Part shown: in pieces, positions 26,188-33,851 of the stretch
How positions within the stretch are numbered: the first letter of the stretch is position 1
Layout: each line of letters starts with the position of its first letter
From: JACDAN01 sp963801855
GTDB taxonomy: Bacteria; Actinomycetota; Thermoleophilia; Gaiellales; Gaiellaceae
DNA: 64,000 nt
Reading direction: 5' to 3'
NCBI GenBank assembly: GCA_963801855.1
Contig: CAWDGK010000005.1
Coordinates: forward strand, 248,001-312,000
Translations under genes and position numbers: made by a program
Notes under the pieces: generated by a model
Seen by the model: only the letters and a program-made list of their open reading frames with translations
The model's database searches: none
What the model was told of the DNA's origin: nothing

Positions 26188-27312
26188 GTGTTCGCCTACC
26201 TCACGTTCGAGCCGAACCGGCATCCCGAGGTGGAGCGCTGGGACCGGCCAGAGGTCACCCGGGACGCCGGCCTGCTGATCGACGTCTGGGCCCGATGGGA
26301 CAGCGTCTGGTTCCTCCGAATCGCCCAGGACGGTTACGGAGCGACCGAGGAGGCCGCGGCAGCCTTCTACCCGCTCTACCCGCTGCTCGTCGGCATTCTC
26401 GGGCGGGTGCTCTTCGGCCACTACGTGCTCGCCGGGGTGATCGTCTCCCTGGCAGCGACTCTCGGAGCCTTCGCGCTGCTCCACCGCCTCGCCCTCCTCT
26501 GGCTGGGAGACACAGGTGCGCGCCGCGCCGTCCTCTACCTCGCGATCTTCCCGTTCGCGATCTTCCTCGGTGCCGTCTACAGCGAGTCGCTCTTCCTGTT
26601 CCTGTCGCTCGCGAGCTTCGTCTTCGCCGAGCGCGGGGGCTTTTTCGGCGCAGGGGTGTCCGCAGGGCTCGCCTGGTTGACTCGGCCGCTCGGGATCGCG
26701 TTGCTCCCCGCGCTCGTCCTCATCGCCTGGCGCTCGCGAGATCGAAAGGGAGCACTACTCCGCCTCGCTGTCGCCCCAGCCCTCTTCGCTCTCTATCCCC
26801 TCTACCTCTGGTGGAAGCTCGGCGATCCGCTGGCGTTCGTCCATGCCGAGGGGACCTGGAGTCGTCAGATCTCCCCCGCCGGTCCGCTCGGAGGGATCTG
26901 GGAGGGGTTGAGGGCTGGCTGGGCCGGCGTCCGGCAGCTCGCCTCAGGCTCGGACGCGACGCGGTACTGGAGCGCCGTTCAGGACGCGGACCCTGACCGA
27001 GTGGCGGCTATCAACCTCTCTCAGTTGCTCTTCTTCCTCTTCTTCGCCGTCCTCGCAGTCGTCGCGTGGCGCCGGCTGGGCGCGCCGTACGGGCTCTACG
27101 CGGCGCTCAGCCTGGCGATCCCGTTGAGCGTTCCGAGCGAGCGCTGGCCGTTGCTCTCGATCGGGCGCTTCGGGCTCGTCATCTTCCCCCTCTTCCTCGC
27201 CCTCGCGATGATCGGTTCTCGCCCCCGGATTCACACGGCCGTGGTAGTCGTGAGCGCCGTGTTCCTCGGAGTCGTCTCGGCGCAGTGGGCTCTCTGGCAG
27301 TGGGTGGCGTGA
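26188..27312 (+). CDS. PIG-V/GT-C-type mannosyltransferase-like membrane protein
   Basis: A polytopic protein with the luminal acidic motif ARWDSVWFLRIAQDGYG, AAFYPLYPLLVG and the later LGAVYSESLFLFLSLASFVFAE, as in PIG-V-like mannosyltransferases. The GTG at 26188 falls inside what looks like the first helix: the frame is open upstream to 26122 and encodes LDLFLWSRVAIWAAV, but no ATG/GTG/TTG occurs there, only ATC 26131 and ATT 26140. The true start may therefore be upstream with a rare codon or altered base. Confidence 0.78.
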   Translation: MFAYLTFEPNRHPEVERWDRPEVTRDAGLLIDVWARWDSVWFLRIAQDGYGATEEAAAAFYPLYPLLVGILGRVLFGHYVLAGVIVSLAATLGAFALLHRLALLWLGDTGARRAVLYLAIFPFAIFLGAVYSESLFLFLSLASFVFAERGGFFGAGVSAGLAWLTRPLGIALLPALVLIAWRSRDRKGALLRLAVAPALFALYPLYLWWKLGDPLAFVHAEGTWSRQISPAGPLGGIWEGLRAGWAGVRQLASGSDATRYWSAVQDADPDRVAAINLSQLLFFLFFAVLAVVAWRRLGAPYGLYAALSLAIPLSVPSERWPLLSIGRFGLVIFPLFLALAMIGSRPRIHTAVVVVSAVFLGVVSAQWALWQWVA

Positions 27313-27983
27313 GCGAGCAACGCCCGCGGTCCCTCGGTCGGAAGCTCGTCGCCTGGTGGATGCTCGTCGGCTCGCTCTCGCTGCTGGCGTACAGCTCGAA
27401 CTTCACACAGGACGACCCACCGGAGGACATCCTCTACCGCTACGAGTCGGCAGCCGTCGGCGTCCTCCTCTACCTGGTCGTCCTGGGGCTGCTCCTCGCA
27501 ATCGCATCCGGGCTGAACCTGCGGGACGCCTTCGCCCTGCACCCGCCGGAGTCGTGGCGGTCTGCCCTCGGCTGGTGCTTCGGGCTGCTCGTCGGGATGT
27601 TCGCCTTCGCTGCAGCCATGGAGCCACTCCTGGGCGGAGGGGAGGAGCAAGGCCTCGATCCGTCGGGGTGGCAATCGGACCGCGCGCTCGCCTTCATCCT
27701 CAACGCGCTCGTCATCGCCGTCGTCGCACCCGTGGTCGAGGAGCTGATGTACCGGGGGCTCGGCTACACCCTGCTCGCGCCGCTCGGCGCGGTCAGCGCG
27801 ATTCTGGTGGTCGGAGTGGCGTTCGCCCTGGCCCATGGGCTGATCCGCGCCTTCCCCGTCCTGTTCGTGATCGGGGCCGGCCTTGCGTTTCTCCGCTGGC
27901 GGACCGGGAGCCTGTACCCGCCGATCCTGCTGCACGGGCTCTTCAACGGCCTCGGCCTGATCGCAGGCGTCGCGAGCGGCTAG
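27309..27983 (+). CDS. CPBP-family intramembrane metalloprotease
   Basis: A 224-residue membrane protein of the CAAX/Abi (CPBP) family: motif 1 EELMYRGLGYTLL (Glu-Glu-x3-Arg), motif 2 FALAHGLIRAFPVLF and a C-terminal ILLHGLFNGLGL with the third conserved His/Asn. It could process membrane proteins or act in bacteriocin self-immunity; the substrate is unknown. The GTG start overlaps the previous stop as GTGA, so both genes are coupled. It converges on the BFN gene with only four bases between stop codons. Confidence 0.87.
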   Translation: MSEQRPRSLGRKLVAWWMLVGSLSLLAYSSNFTQDDPPEDILYRYESAAVGVLLYLVVLGLLLAIASGLNLRDAFALHPPESWRSALGWCFGLLVGMFAFAAAMEPLLGGGEEQGLDPSGWQSDRALAFILNALVIAVVAPVVEELMYRGLGYTLLAPLGAVSAILVVGVAFALAHGLIRAFPVLFVIGAGLAFLRWRTGSLYPPILLHGLFNGLGLIAGVASG

Positions 27984-27987
27984 CTCC

Positions 27988-28485
27988 CTAGTTCTCTTCC
28001 TCGCCGACCGCGAACTGGTCGGGCGAGACGTCGTCCAGGAAGCGCCTGAACTCGTCGACGATCTCCTCCTCGTTCACCTCTTCGCCCTCGAACTCGATCG
28101 CAGACTCCTCGATCACGCGCTCGGCCGCGAAGATCGGCGCGTCGGAGCGGACGGCGATCGCGATCGCGTCGGACGGCCGCGAGTCGATCTCGATCTCGGA
28201 GCCGTTCTGCTGCACCGTGATGCTCGCGTAGAAGGTGTTCTCGCGAAGCTCGGTGACCGTGATCCGGATCACCTCGGCGTCGAGCTGCTCGAGCATGTCG
28301 GCAACCAGGTCGTGGGTCATCGGGCGGGGCGTCGAGGCTCCCTGGAGCTTCATGAGGATCGCCGCCGCTTCCGGGTGGCCGATCCAGATGGGGAGGAACT
28401 TGTTCCCGTCGGCGGTCTTCAGCAAGACGATCGGCTGCTTGCCGACCAAGTCGAAGCTGACCCCGTAGATGACCATCTCATGCAT
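27988..28485 (-). CDS. bifunctional nuclease (BFN/DUF151) domain protein
   Basis: A 165-residue protein with KQPIVLLKTADGNKFLPIWIGHPEAAAI, PRPMTHDLVADML and IDSRPSDAIAIAVRSDAPIF, the core of the DUF151/BFN domain known from actinobacteria and plants, where nuclease activity has been reported. The C-terminus is very acidic (EFEGEEVNEEEIVDEF). Start chosen at ATG 28485 (MHEMVIYGVSF), the usual N-terminus; the open frame further upstream reads intergenic DNA. Confidence 0.9.
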   Translation of the reverse strand: MHEMVIYGVSFDLVGKQPIVLLKTADGNKFLPIWIGHPEAAAILMKLQGASTPRPMTHDLVADMLEQLDAEVIRITVTELRENTFYASITVQQNGSEIEIDSRPSDAIAIAVRSDAPIFAAERVIEESAIEFEGEEVNEEEIVDEFRRFLDDVSPDQFAVGEEEN

Positions 28486-28561
28486 GGGCGACGCACTCTG
28501 ATGATAGCCCTGGGGTCTCCCGCCAAACCCCGGGAAGGTGTGCGCTACCATCGCCCCTCGC

Positions 28562-28635
28562 GGGCGATTAGCTCAGTTGGTTAGAGCGCCGCTCTGATAA
28601 GGCGGAGGTCCGTGGTTCGAATCCACGATCGCCCA
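28562..28635 (+). tRNA. tRNA-Ile(GAT)
   Basis: A 74-base cloverleaf. The acceptor stem GGGCGAT pairs with ATCGCCC; the D arm is AGCTCAGTTGGTTAGAGC; the anticodon stem-loop CCGCT-CTGATAA-GGCGG gives anticodon GAT; the T arm is CGTGG-TTCGAAT-CCACG. CCA is not encoded. It stands alone, without tRNA-Ala or rRNA following, in the origin region as in other actinobacteria. Confidence 0.97.
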
Positions 28636-28642
28636 TCTCGCC

Positions 28643-28771
28643 CGAAGTCTTCCGACTTCGTGCGACCCTCTTGAAGCCGGGCAGCACTTCGCGCTGCGCG
28701 GCGCGTTCGCCCGGTGCAGCAGGCGGTGCAAGCTCGTCTCGTCGGGAGCGAAACCGGATGAACCGGTTTCG
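28643..28771. terminator. paired hairpins between tRNA-Ile and a convergent small gene
   Basis: Two perfect stem-loops bound a 141-base convergent gap: CGAAGTC-ttcc-GACTTCG (28643-28660) just after the tRNA, and CGAAACCGG-atgaa-CCGGTTTCG (28749-28771) just after the stop of the opposite gene. Each lies at the correct place to end transcription from its own side. Neither has a long U tract, so they may be bidirectional or factor-assisted terminators. Confidence 0.5.
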
Positions 28772-28776
28772 CCGAG

Positions 28777-29025
28777 CTAGTGAAGAACGGTGGTTTCGCG
28801 GAGGTAGTCCGCGACGGCGAGCAGGAACGCCTGGTCGCCCGCAAGCTCTGCGACCGTGCCCTTCGTGTGCTCGTCCAGCTCGTCGTCCCTCGCGAGCTCG
28901 GTCAGAAATGGCTCCAGCCGGCCCTCTTGCGAGAGGTGGGCCATGCGGAGGAAGAGCGCCCGCGCGTCCTCGTCCTGAGAGATCGCTTCGAGCCACTCGA
29001 TGTCCTGTTGCCAGAGTCCGAGCAT
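28777..29025 (-). CDS. small helical protein of unknown function
   Basis: An 82-residue acidic protein starting MLGLWQQDIEWLEAISQDEDARALFLRMAHLS and ending ADYLRETTVLH, predicted by eye to be all helical with no membrane segment. I do not recognise a family. Codon use (GC-rich third positions) fits its neighbours. It lies 38 bases after parB on the same strand and may be co-transcribed with parA-parB. ATG start at 29025; ribosome site weak. Confidence 0.6.
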   Translation of the reverse strand: MLGLWQQDIEWLEAISQDEDARALFLRMAHLSQEGRLEPFLTELARDDELDEHTKGTVAELAGDQAFLLAVADYLRETTVLH

Positions 29026-29063
29026 CGAAGGGACAACGAACGTCCCTGCCTGCTGGTTACGGC

Positions 29064-29919
29064 CTAGACGCCTGTGGCGGTCTCGAGCACTTCGACGAGC
29101 TCGGCCAGCTCGACGTCATCGGCGAACGAGACCTCGAGGCGCCCGTTCCTGACCTTTGCCGGTCGACCCGTGAGCTGTTCGGCCGCCGCGCGAGCTCGAT
29201 CCGCCAGGACAGGGTCGGCTGGGTTGCGTCCAGTGCGTCGAGGCTTCCGCCTGGCTCCGGCCCAGCGAGCTGCTCGCTCGGCGTCGCGCACCGACATTCC
29301 GCGCTTGACGATCTCGCGGGCGAGCCGCCTGCGCTCCTCGTGGTCGGGGACGGCGAGCACGGCGCGCGCGTGGCCCTCGCTGAGCTCGTTCCGCTCGAGC
29401 ATCGCGAGAACGTCCTCCGGCAGGTCGAGCAGCCGCATCCGGTTGGAGACCGACGGCTTGGAACGACCGACCTGGTCGGCGATCTCGCCGAGCCCGAGCT
29501 CGAACTCGTCGACGAGCAGCGCGTACGCGCGCGCCTCCTCGACCGGGGACAGCTGCTCGCGCGCGACGTTCTCGACCAGGCCGAGGAGGAGCGCCTCGCG
29601 ATCGCCGCTCTCGCGAACCACCGCGGGAATCGTCTGCAACCCGGCCTCCCGGGCAGCGCGCCAACGTCGCTCGCCGGCGATCAGCTCGTAGCCGCCCTCG
29701 CGGCGCGAGCGAACGACGACCGGCTGGACGACACCCTGGGCGCGAATCGACTCCGCAAGGCCGGCGGTCGCCTCGTGCTCGAAGCGGCGGCGGGGCTGCC
29801 GTGGATTCGGATGGACGAGCTCGACCGGGCAGGTTGGCGAGCTCCGAGGCCGGCTGGCCGCCGATCAGGACTTCGAGCCCGCGGCCGAGGCCGCGGCGTG
29901 GACTAGTTGCGCTCGACAA
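29064..29919 (-). CDS. parB: chromosome partitioning protein ParB, one-base frame shift
   Basis: It binds parS, loads onto DNA as a CTP-dependent clamp and recruits ParA/SMC. The N-terminus PRRGLGRGLEVLIGG is in one frame; near 29826-29830 one extra base (CTGCCCGGTCGAG) shifts it, and the protein continues in the next frame as VELVHPNPRQPRRRFEHEA, then ELIAGERRWRAAREAG, LVENVAREQLSPVEEA, and the helix-turn-helix VGRSKPSVSNRMRLLDLP. Corrected length 284. The start may be TTG 29919, overlapping the parA stop by 17 bases. Confidence 0.88.
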
Positions 29920-30652
29920 GCTCCATCGCCGCCTTCCAGTAGGCGTCCGCGCCGGCAGACCGCCGGTCGTACGCGATCACGGGCAAGCCATAGCTCGGAG
30001 CCTCGGCGATCCGCACGGAGCGCGGCACCCTGGTCTTGAAGAGCAACGGGCCGAAATGGCGCTCGAGCTCGGAGCCCACGTCGGCGGCGAGCCGCGTCCG
30101 GCCGTCGACCATCGTGAGCAGAAGGCCCGCGATCGTCAGCTTCGGGTTCAGCCGGGCCCGAACGGCTTCGATCGAGCCGAGGATCTGCGCGACCCCTTCC
30201 AGCGCGTAGTACTCGGCCTGAACCGGCACGAGCACCCGGTCGGCGGCAGCCAGCGCATTGACCGTCAGCGGGCCCAGGGAGGGCGGGCAATCGAGGAAGA
30301 CGAACTTGTAGCGGTCGGTGGCTCCCCGAAGCGCTTGGGCGAGGTAGTGCTCGCTCTCGTCCCGATATGAGAGCGCGGCGGCGGCGCCGGCGAGGTCGGG
30401 CCGGGCCGGAATGAGCTCCAGGTTCTCGAACCGCGTGCTCGACGCGAGCTCGGTTGCCGAGGCTCCGTCCAGCAGGTCGTAGCTCGAGGTTCCGTTCGCC
30501 CTCTCGCCGAGACCGGATGTCGCATTCGCCTGGGGGTCCAGGTCGATCAGCAGCGTGCGTTGTCCGGCCTCGGCCAGGCAGGCCGCAAGATTCACGGCGG
30601 TCGTCGTCTTGCCGACGCCGCCCTTCTGGTTCGCGAGGGCATAGATCGCCAC
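29903..30652 (-). CDS. parA: chromosome partitioning ATPase ParA/Soj
   Basis: A 249-residue deviant-Walker ATPase that moves ParB-parS complexes. It starts with ALANQKGGVGKTTTAVNLAA (KGGVGKTT Walker A), has LLIDLDPQANATSGLG and FVFLDCPPSLGPLTVNAL, and ends with the usual helical region. GTG start at 30652. It stands between rsmG and parB, the standard origin-proximal order, and is translationally coupled to parB. Confidence 0.95.
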   Translation of the reverse strand: MAIYALANQKGGVGKTTTAVNLAACLAEAGQRTLLIDLDPQANATSGLGERANGTSSYDLLDGASATELASSTRFENLELIPARPDLAGAAAALSYRDESEHYLAQALRGATDRYKFVFLDCPPSLGPLTVNALAAADRVLVPVQAEYYALEGVAQILGSIEAVRARLNPKLTIAGLLLTMVDGRTRLAADVGSELERHFGPLLFKTRVPRSVRIAEAPSYGLPVIAYDRRSAGADAYWKAAMELVERN

Positions 30653-30670
30653 AGCTAGCGCTGAGGCTAC

Positions 30671-31267
30671 TCAGGCCAACGGACGTTTCCTGGCCATTCC
30701 AGGGCGTCTCGGGAACCCAGCGGGCGTCGGGCCGAGCTTGCGGATGACCACGAGGCCGTCTCGATTCTCGGGAGGCGCACCGTTGAGCCGCTCGGCGACA
30801 CGGGCAAGCACATCGAGGTCTGCGGAAGGCCCGACCCACAAGAGTGCGGCGCCGCCGGGACGAACGAGCGGCAGGCACCATTCGGCTGCCACGGCCGGCG
30901 GTGCGAGCGCCTTGGCGAGCGCCACGCCGAAGCAATCGACGTCTTGCTCCTCCGCCCGGCCCCACACGACTCTGAGATTGGGCAGCTCGACCACCCAGCG
31001 CTCGAGGAAATCAGCCTTTCGCCGCTCCGCCTCCAGCAACGTCACGTCTCTGTTCGGCAAGGCGGCTGCAATCGGGATCCCGGGGGCTCCACCTCCCGAG
31101 CCAACGTCCACGATCGGCCCCTCGAGCCCCTCCACGATCGGAGCTCCACGAAGGCTGTCGTCGAGCAGCATGCTGCGTGCCTCCGCAGGATCGCGGAGGG
31201 AGGTCAGTCCGCGCGTCTCGAGGACGGCCTCGATCCAGTCGTCAAGAACTGGGAGAGACAACGACAA
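30671..31267 (-). CDS. rsmG: 16S rRNA (guanine527-N7)-methyltransferase RsmG
   Basis: A 198-residue methyltransferase with SAM site VDVGSGGGAPGIPIAAALP, LLEAERRKADFLERWV, and AKALAPPAVAAEWCLPLVRPGG, as in GidB/RsmG. It is somewhat shorter than usual at the N-terminus. The start is TTG 31267 or TTG 31261, both inside the end of jag (about 26 bases overlap), which indicates coupling. Order jag-rsmG-parA matches other Gram-positive origins. Confidence 0.92.
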   Translation of the reverse strand: MSLSLPVLDDWIEAVLETRGLTSLRDPAEARSMLLDDSLRGAPIVEGLEGPIVDVGSGGGAPGIPIAAALPNRDVTLLEAERRKADFLERWVVELPNLRVVWGRAEEQDVDCFGVALAKALAPPAVAAEWCLPLVRPGGAALLWVGPSADLDVLARVAERLNGAPPENRDGLVVIRKLGPTPAGFPRRPGMARKRPLA

Positions 31268-31943
31268 ACCGGTTCGGCTCGGTCCCCTCGCTCGACGTCT
31301 CGATGCCGTCCTCGTCCTGGAGCTCGAGGTGGACGATCTTGCGCTCGACGGCCGTCATCGGTTCGAGCTCGACCCGGTCTCCTCCCCGCAGCGCTTCGTC
31401 CGCGGCCCGCCGGGCGAGCGCGCTCAGCGCAGCCTCGCGGCGAGCGCGGTAGCCGGCTGCATCGACGACCGCGGGCATCCCGGGCAGCTTTCGCACGAGG
31501 ACCGCGTTCACGAGGTACTGCACCGCGTCGATCGTCTGCCCGTGACGGCCGATCAGAAGCCCCAGATCCCGGCCCGAGCACGTTGCAACGACCGATTCGT
31601 CTCCCTCGTGGACGTCGACACGGCACTGGATGCCCATGCCGGAGGTGATTCGGGTTACGAGATCGCGCACGAGGGAGGCGAGCTCGCTCTCGTCGCCCGG
31701 CGCCGGTTGAGGCTCCGGCTCCTCCTCGCCGGCTGCCGTGACGCCGTCCGACTCCACCGTGGCGACCACGCGAGCCGGCGAATAGCCGACGCCGAGCAGC
31801 CCGCGCTCTCCCTCGGAGACGACCTGGAACCGAACGGCGCCCTTGTCGATGGAGGGATGCAGTCGTTCGAGCTCGCGCAGGGCCGCCCACTTCGCCTCGC
31901 CGACGGTCTCGCCTGTCGTCTCGACGCTGAGCTCGTCGGCCAC
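31242..31943 (-). CDS. jag: Jag/KhpB-type RNA-binding protein
   Basis: A 233-residue protein with an N-terminal Jag domain (VETTGETVGEAKWAALRELERL), an acidic-proline linker, a KH domain with GRDLGLLIGRHGQTIDAVQYLVNAVL and an R3H domain (VERKIVHLELQDEDGIETSSEGTEP region, with RRAADEALRGG before it). Jag/KhpB binds RNA and influences cell elongation and division in Gram-positive bacteria. GTG start at 31943 shares one base with the yidC stop. Confidence 0.92.
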   Translation of the reverse strand: MADELSVETTGETVGEAKWAALRELERLHPSIDKGAVRFQVVSEGERGLLGVGYSPARVVATVESDGVTAAGEEEPEPQPAPGDESELASLVRDLVTRITSGMGIQCRVDVHEGDESVVATCSGRDLGLLIGRHGQTIDAVQYLVNAVLVRKLPGMPAVVDAAGYRARREAALSALARRAADEALRGGDRVELEPMTAVERKIVHLELQDEDGIETSSEGTEPNRFVVVSPSS

Positions 31944-32776
31944 TAGCGGCGCGAGCCCTTCTTCCGCTTGACCCTGCGCGGGGGCCCGGCGGGCTTCGGT
32001 GTTCCAGGCTCGGGCAGAGGGGCCTCTCCGTTGCCGCCGGGCTGCTCGCTCTTCGGAGGCGTCCGGGACGAGCGCTTCGCCGGCGGGGGCATCGACTTCT
32101 CGCGCAGGCCACGCGTGACGAGTCCCTGGCCGACCGTCCAGAGGTTGGTGGTCATCCAGTAGACGAGGAGGCCCACGGGAAACTCCGTGCCCCCGGGCGG
32201 GTCGAGAATGAAGAATGCGAAGACGAGCGGGAGGATCAGGAAGATCACGCGCTGGCTCTTGCTCTGCGTCGGCATGAACCAGGTCGAGGCCATCTGGCTC
32301 GCGACGTAGACGACGAGCATCACGTAGCCGGACCAGTGCGCGGTGATGTTCGCGGTGATGTCCGGAACGAAGTTCAGCCAGCTGAGATCCGATCCGGGGT
32401 ACTTCGGATAGATCTCGTCGTCGAAGTCCCGCAGGACGAAGTACAGCGCGAAGAAGATCGGGATCTGCGGGATGACCGGCAGGCACGAGGAAGCCGGGTT
32501 GATCGAGTGCTCCTTGTAGAACTTCATGAGCTCCTCGTTCTGCTTGCGCTTGTCGGCCTTGTAGCGCTTCTGGATCTCTTTCATCTCGGGCAGGTACTGC
32601 TGCATCCGCTGCATCGAGTGGATCTGCTTCACGGTCAGCGGCACGAGGAGAACCCGGACGACGATCGTGAGCGCCACGACCGCCCAGGCCCAGGGCAGCG
32701 AGAGCGTCGTGTGCAGCCACTCGAGACCCCACGTGAGGAGGTCCTCGATCGGCGTCAGGATGCTGAGGAACGTCAT
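31943..32776 (-). CDS. yidC: membrane protein insertase YidC/Oxa1
   Basis: Inserts proteins into the cytoplasmic membrane. The 277-residue short, Gram-positive-type protein starts MTFLSILTPIEDLLTWGLEWL and lacks the large periplasmic domain. It has IVVRVLLVPLTVKQIHSMQRMQQYLPEMK, LPVIPQIPIFFALYFVL, and PVGLLVYWMTTNLWTV, ending in a basic tail (KRKKGSRR). ATG 32776 overlaps the yidD stop as ATGA, which fixes the start. Confidence 0.95.
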   Translation of the reverse strand: MTFLSILTPIEDLLTWGLEWLHTTLSLPWAWAVVALTIVVRVLLVPLTVKQIHSMQRMQQYLPEMKEIQKRYKADKRKQNEELMKFYKEHSINPASSCLPVIPQIPIFFALYFVLRDFDDEIYPKYPGSDLSWLNFVPDITANITAHWSGYVMLVVYVASQMASTWFMPTQSKSQRVIFLILPLVFAFFILDPPGGTEFPVGLLVYWMTTNLWTVGQGLVTRGLREKSMPPPAKRSSRTPPKSEQPGGNGEAPLPEPGTPKPAGPPRRVKRKKGSRR

Positions 32777-33027
32777 CGGCGTTCCGTTCCAGACCCGCAA
32801 GGGTGAAAGAGCCTCTGGTCTTCGGCTCTGTCCACGCCGCCGTCGCTCCACGGGTTGCAGCGCAGGATCCGCCAGCAGGCAAGCACGGCGCCGCGAACAA
32901 GGCCGTAGCGGCGCAACGCGTCAAGGGCGTACTGGGAGCAGGACGGGTGGTACTTGCAGGTCGCCGGGAAGAGCGCCCCGAGCGTGTACCGGTACAGGTG
33001 CACACCGCCGATCCCCACGTACTTCAT
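32773..33027 (-). CDS. yidD: membrane protein insertion efficiency factor YidD
   Basis: An 84-residue protein with the YidD core: YRYTLGALFPATCKYHPSCSQYALDALRRYG and LACWRILRCNPWSDGG, including the three conserved Cys. It is thought to aid YidC-dependent insertion and is membrane-associated through an amphipathic helix. ATG 33027 and TGA 32773 overlap rnpA and yidC respectively (both ATGA), a tightly coupled rnpA-yidD-yidC set. Confidence 0.95.
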   Translation of the reverse strand: MKYVGIGGVHLYRYTLGALFPATCKYHPSCSQYALDALRRYGLVRGAVLACWRILRCNPWSDGGVDRAEDQRLFHPCGSGTERR

Positions 33028-33374
33028 GCCCGGGCCTTTCCGAGCACTTCCTCGAGCCTTTCGCGGATCCATTCCGGCCCGCGGCTCTCCGCAGCCTCCG
33101 CGAGGGGCGCGCGCACGAGCAGCACGTAGTCGGTCCCGGCCGGCACATCGGGGATCAGCTCTCGCCAGCCCTCGCGGAGGCGCCGCTTGATGCGGTTTCG
33201 GACGACCGCGCTGCCGATCTTCTTCGGGATCGCGATGCCGAGCCTCGCGTCGCCTTCCTCCTCGTCGCCTCGGTCGAAGCGGTAGAGCACGAGGTAGCGG
33301 GTCGACACGGAGCGGCCCTGCCGGTACACGGCGTCGAAGTCGCGCGAGCGAGAGAGACGGTTGCGGCGCTGCAA
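33024..33374 (-). CDS. rnpA: ribonuclease P protein component
   Basis: A 116-residue basic protein that binds the RNase P RNA for tRNA 5' processing. It begins QRRNRLSRSRDFDAVYRQGRSV and has the RNR signature IPKKIGSAVVRNRIKRRLREGWREL. TTG start at 33374, 19 bases after rpmH. Typical rpmH-rnpA-yidD-yidC order. Confidence 0.95.
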   Translation of the reverse strand: MQRRNRLSRSRDFDAVYRQGRSVSTRYLVLYRFDRGDEEEGDARLGIAIPKKIGSAVVRNRIKRRLREGWRELIPDVPAGTDYVLLVRAPLAEAAESRGPEWIRERLEEVLGKARA

Positions 33375-33393
33375 GGTCGGCGGTGCCCGCCGG

Positions 33394-33528
33394 CTAGGCG
33401 GAGAGACGCTTCCGGCCGCGGGCGCGGCGGCGCTTGAGAATGGCGCGGCCGGCCTTGGAGGCCATTCGCTGCCGGAAGCCGTGGCGCCGCTTCCGCCTGC
33501 GCACGTTGGGCTGGTAAGTCCGTTTCAT
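33394..33528 (-). CDS. rpmH: 50S ribosomal protein L34
   Basis: The 44-residue protein starts KRTYQPNVRRRKRRHGFRQR and ends GRAILKRRRARGRKRLSA, an almost canonical L34. ATG start at 33528. It is the first leftward gene from the origin region and so its promoter must lie within 33529-33851, opposite the dnaA promoter. Confidence 0.97.
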   Translation of the reverse strand: MKRTYQPNVRRRKRRHGFRQRMASKAGRAILKRRRARGRKRLSA

Positions 33529-33851
33529 GGGTTCAGATGAGAGGGGAGAACGGTGAGGCCGTTGAGGTGCCGAGCCAGTATAGAGAGGCGATCTTGTCAG
33601 AGCTTTTCCACAGTCTGAACGGGCAACAAGAGAACGCGAAACACCCTGCGAGTCGCACGTTTTCCCCAGTGAATACAGACTGACTCGGCACGCTTTCCAC
33701 ACCTGTGGAGTGGGCTGGGGATAATCAGAAAATCCCTGCAAAACGGCCTGTTTTTCGCACGGCGGAGAGCCGCGGGGGCCGTTGAGCGCGCACTCGGACG
33801 CTGCTATGCTCGCCCTCTTTCGGCAGCGCGAGGGAGGAACGACCAGTCAGC
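33529..33851. other. origin of replication candidate (rpmH-dnaA intergenic)
   Basis: This 323-base gap has no gene. It is markedly more AT-rich than its surroundings and carries DnaA-box-like 9-mers: TTTTCCACA (33604-33612), TTTTCCCCA (33660-33668), CTTTCCACA (33693-33701) and TGGGGATAA, complement TTATCCCCA (33716-33724), plus an AT-rich run to about 33755. Only the first matches TTWTNCACA fully. Divergent transcription starts here. The dnaA-dnaN spacer is the competing site for oriC. Confidence 0.6.
33782..33810 (+). promoter_or_regulatory. probable dnaA promoter
   Basis: TTGAGC (33782-33787) and TATGCT (33805-33810) are separated by exactly 17 bases and lie about 40 bases ahead of the dnaA GTG. 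A purine-rich AGGGAGGA (33831-33838) precedes the start codon by 13 bases. The hexamers match the sigma-70 consensus at 4/6 (TTGACA) and 4/6 (TATAAT). Confidence 0.6.

Noticed and set aside
28519..28531. CCGCCAAACCCC near the BFN gene as a third inverted-repeat element
   Set aside because: It shares only about 11 bases with one terminal repeat, has no partner repeat and no internal similarity; probably chance.
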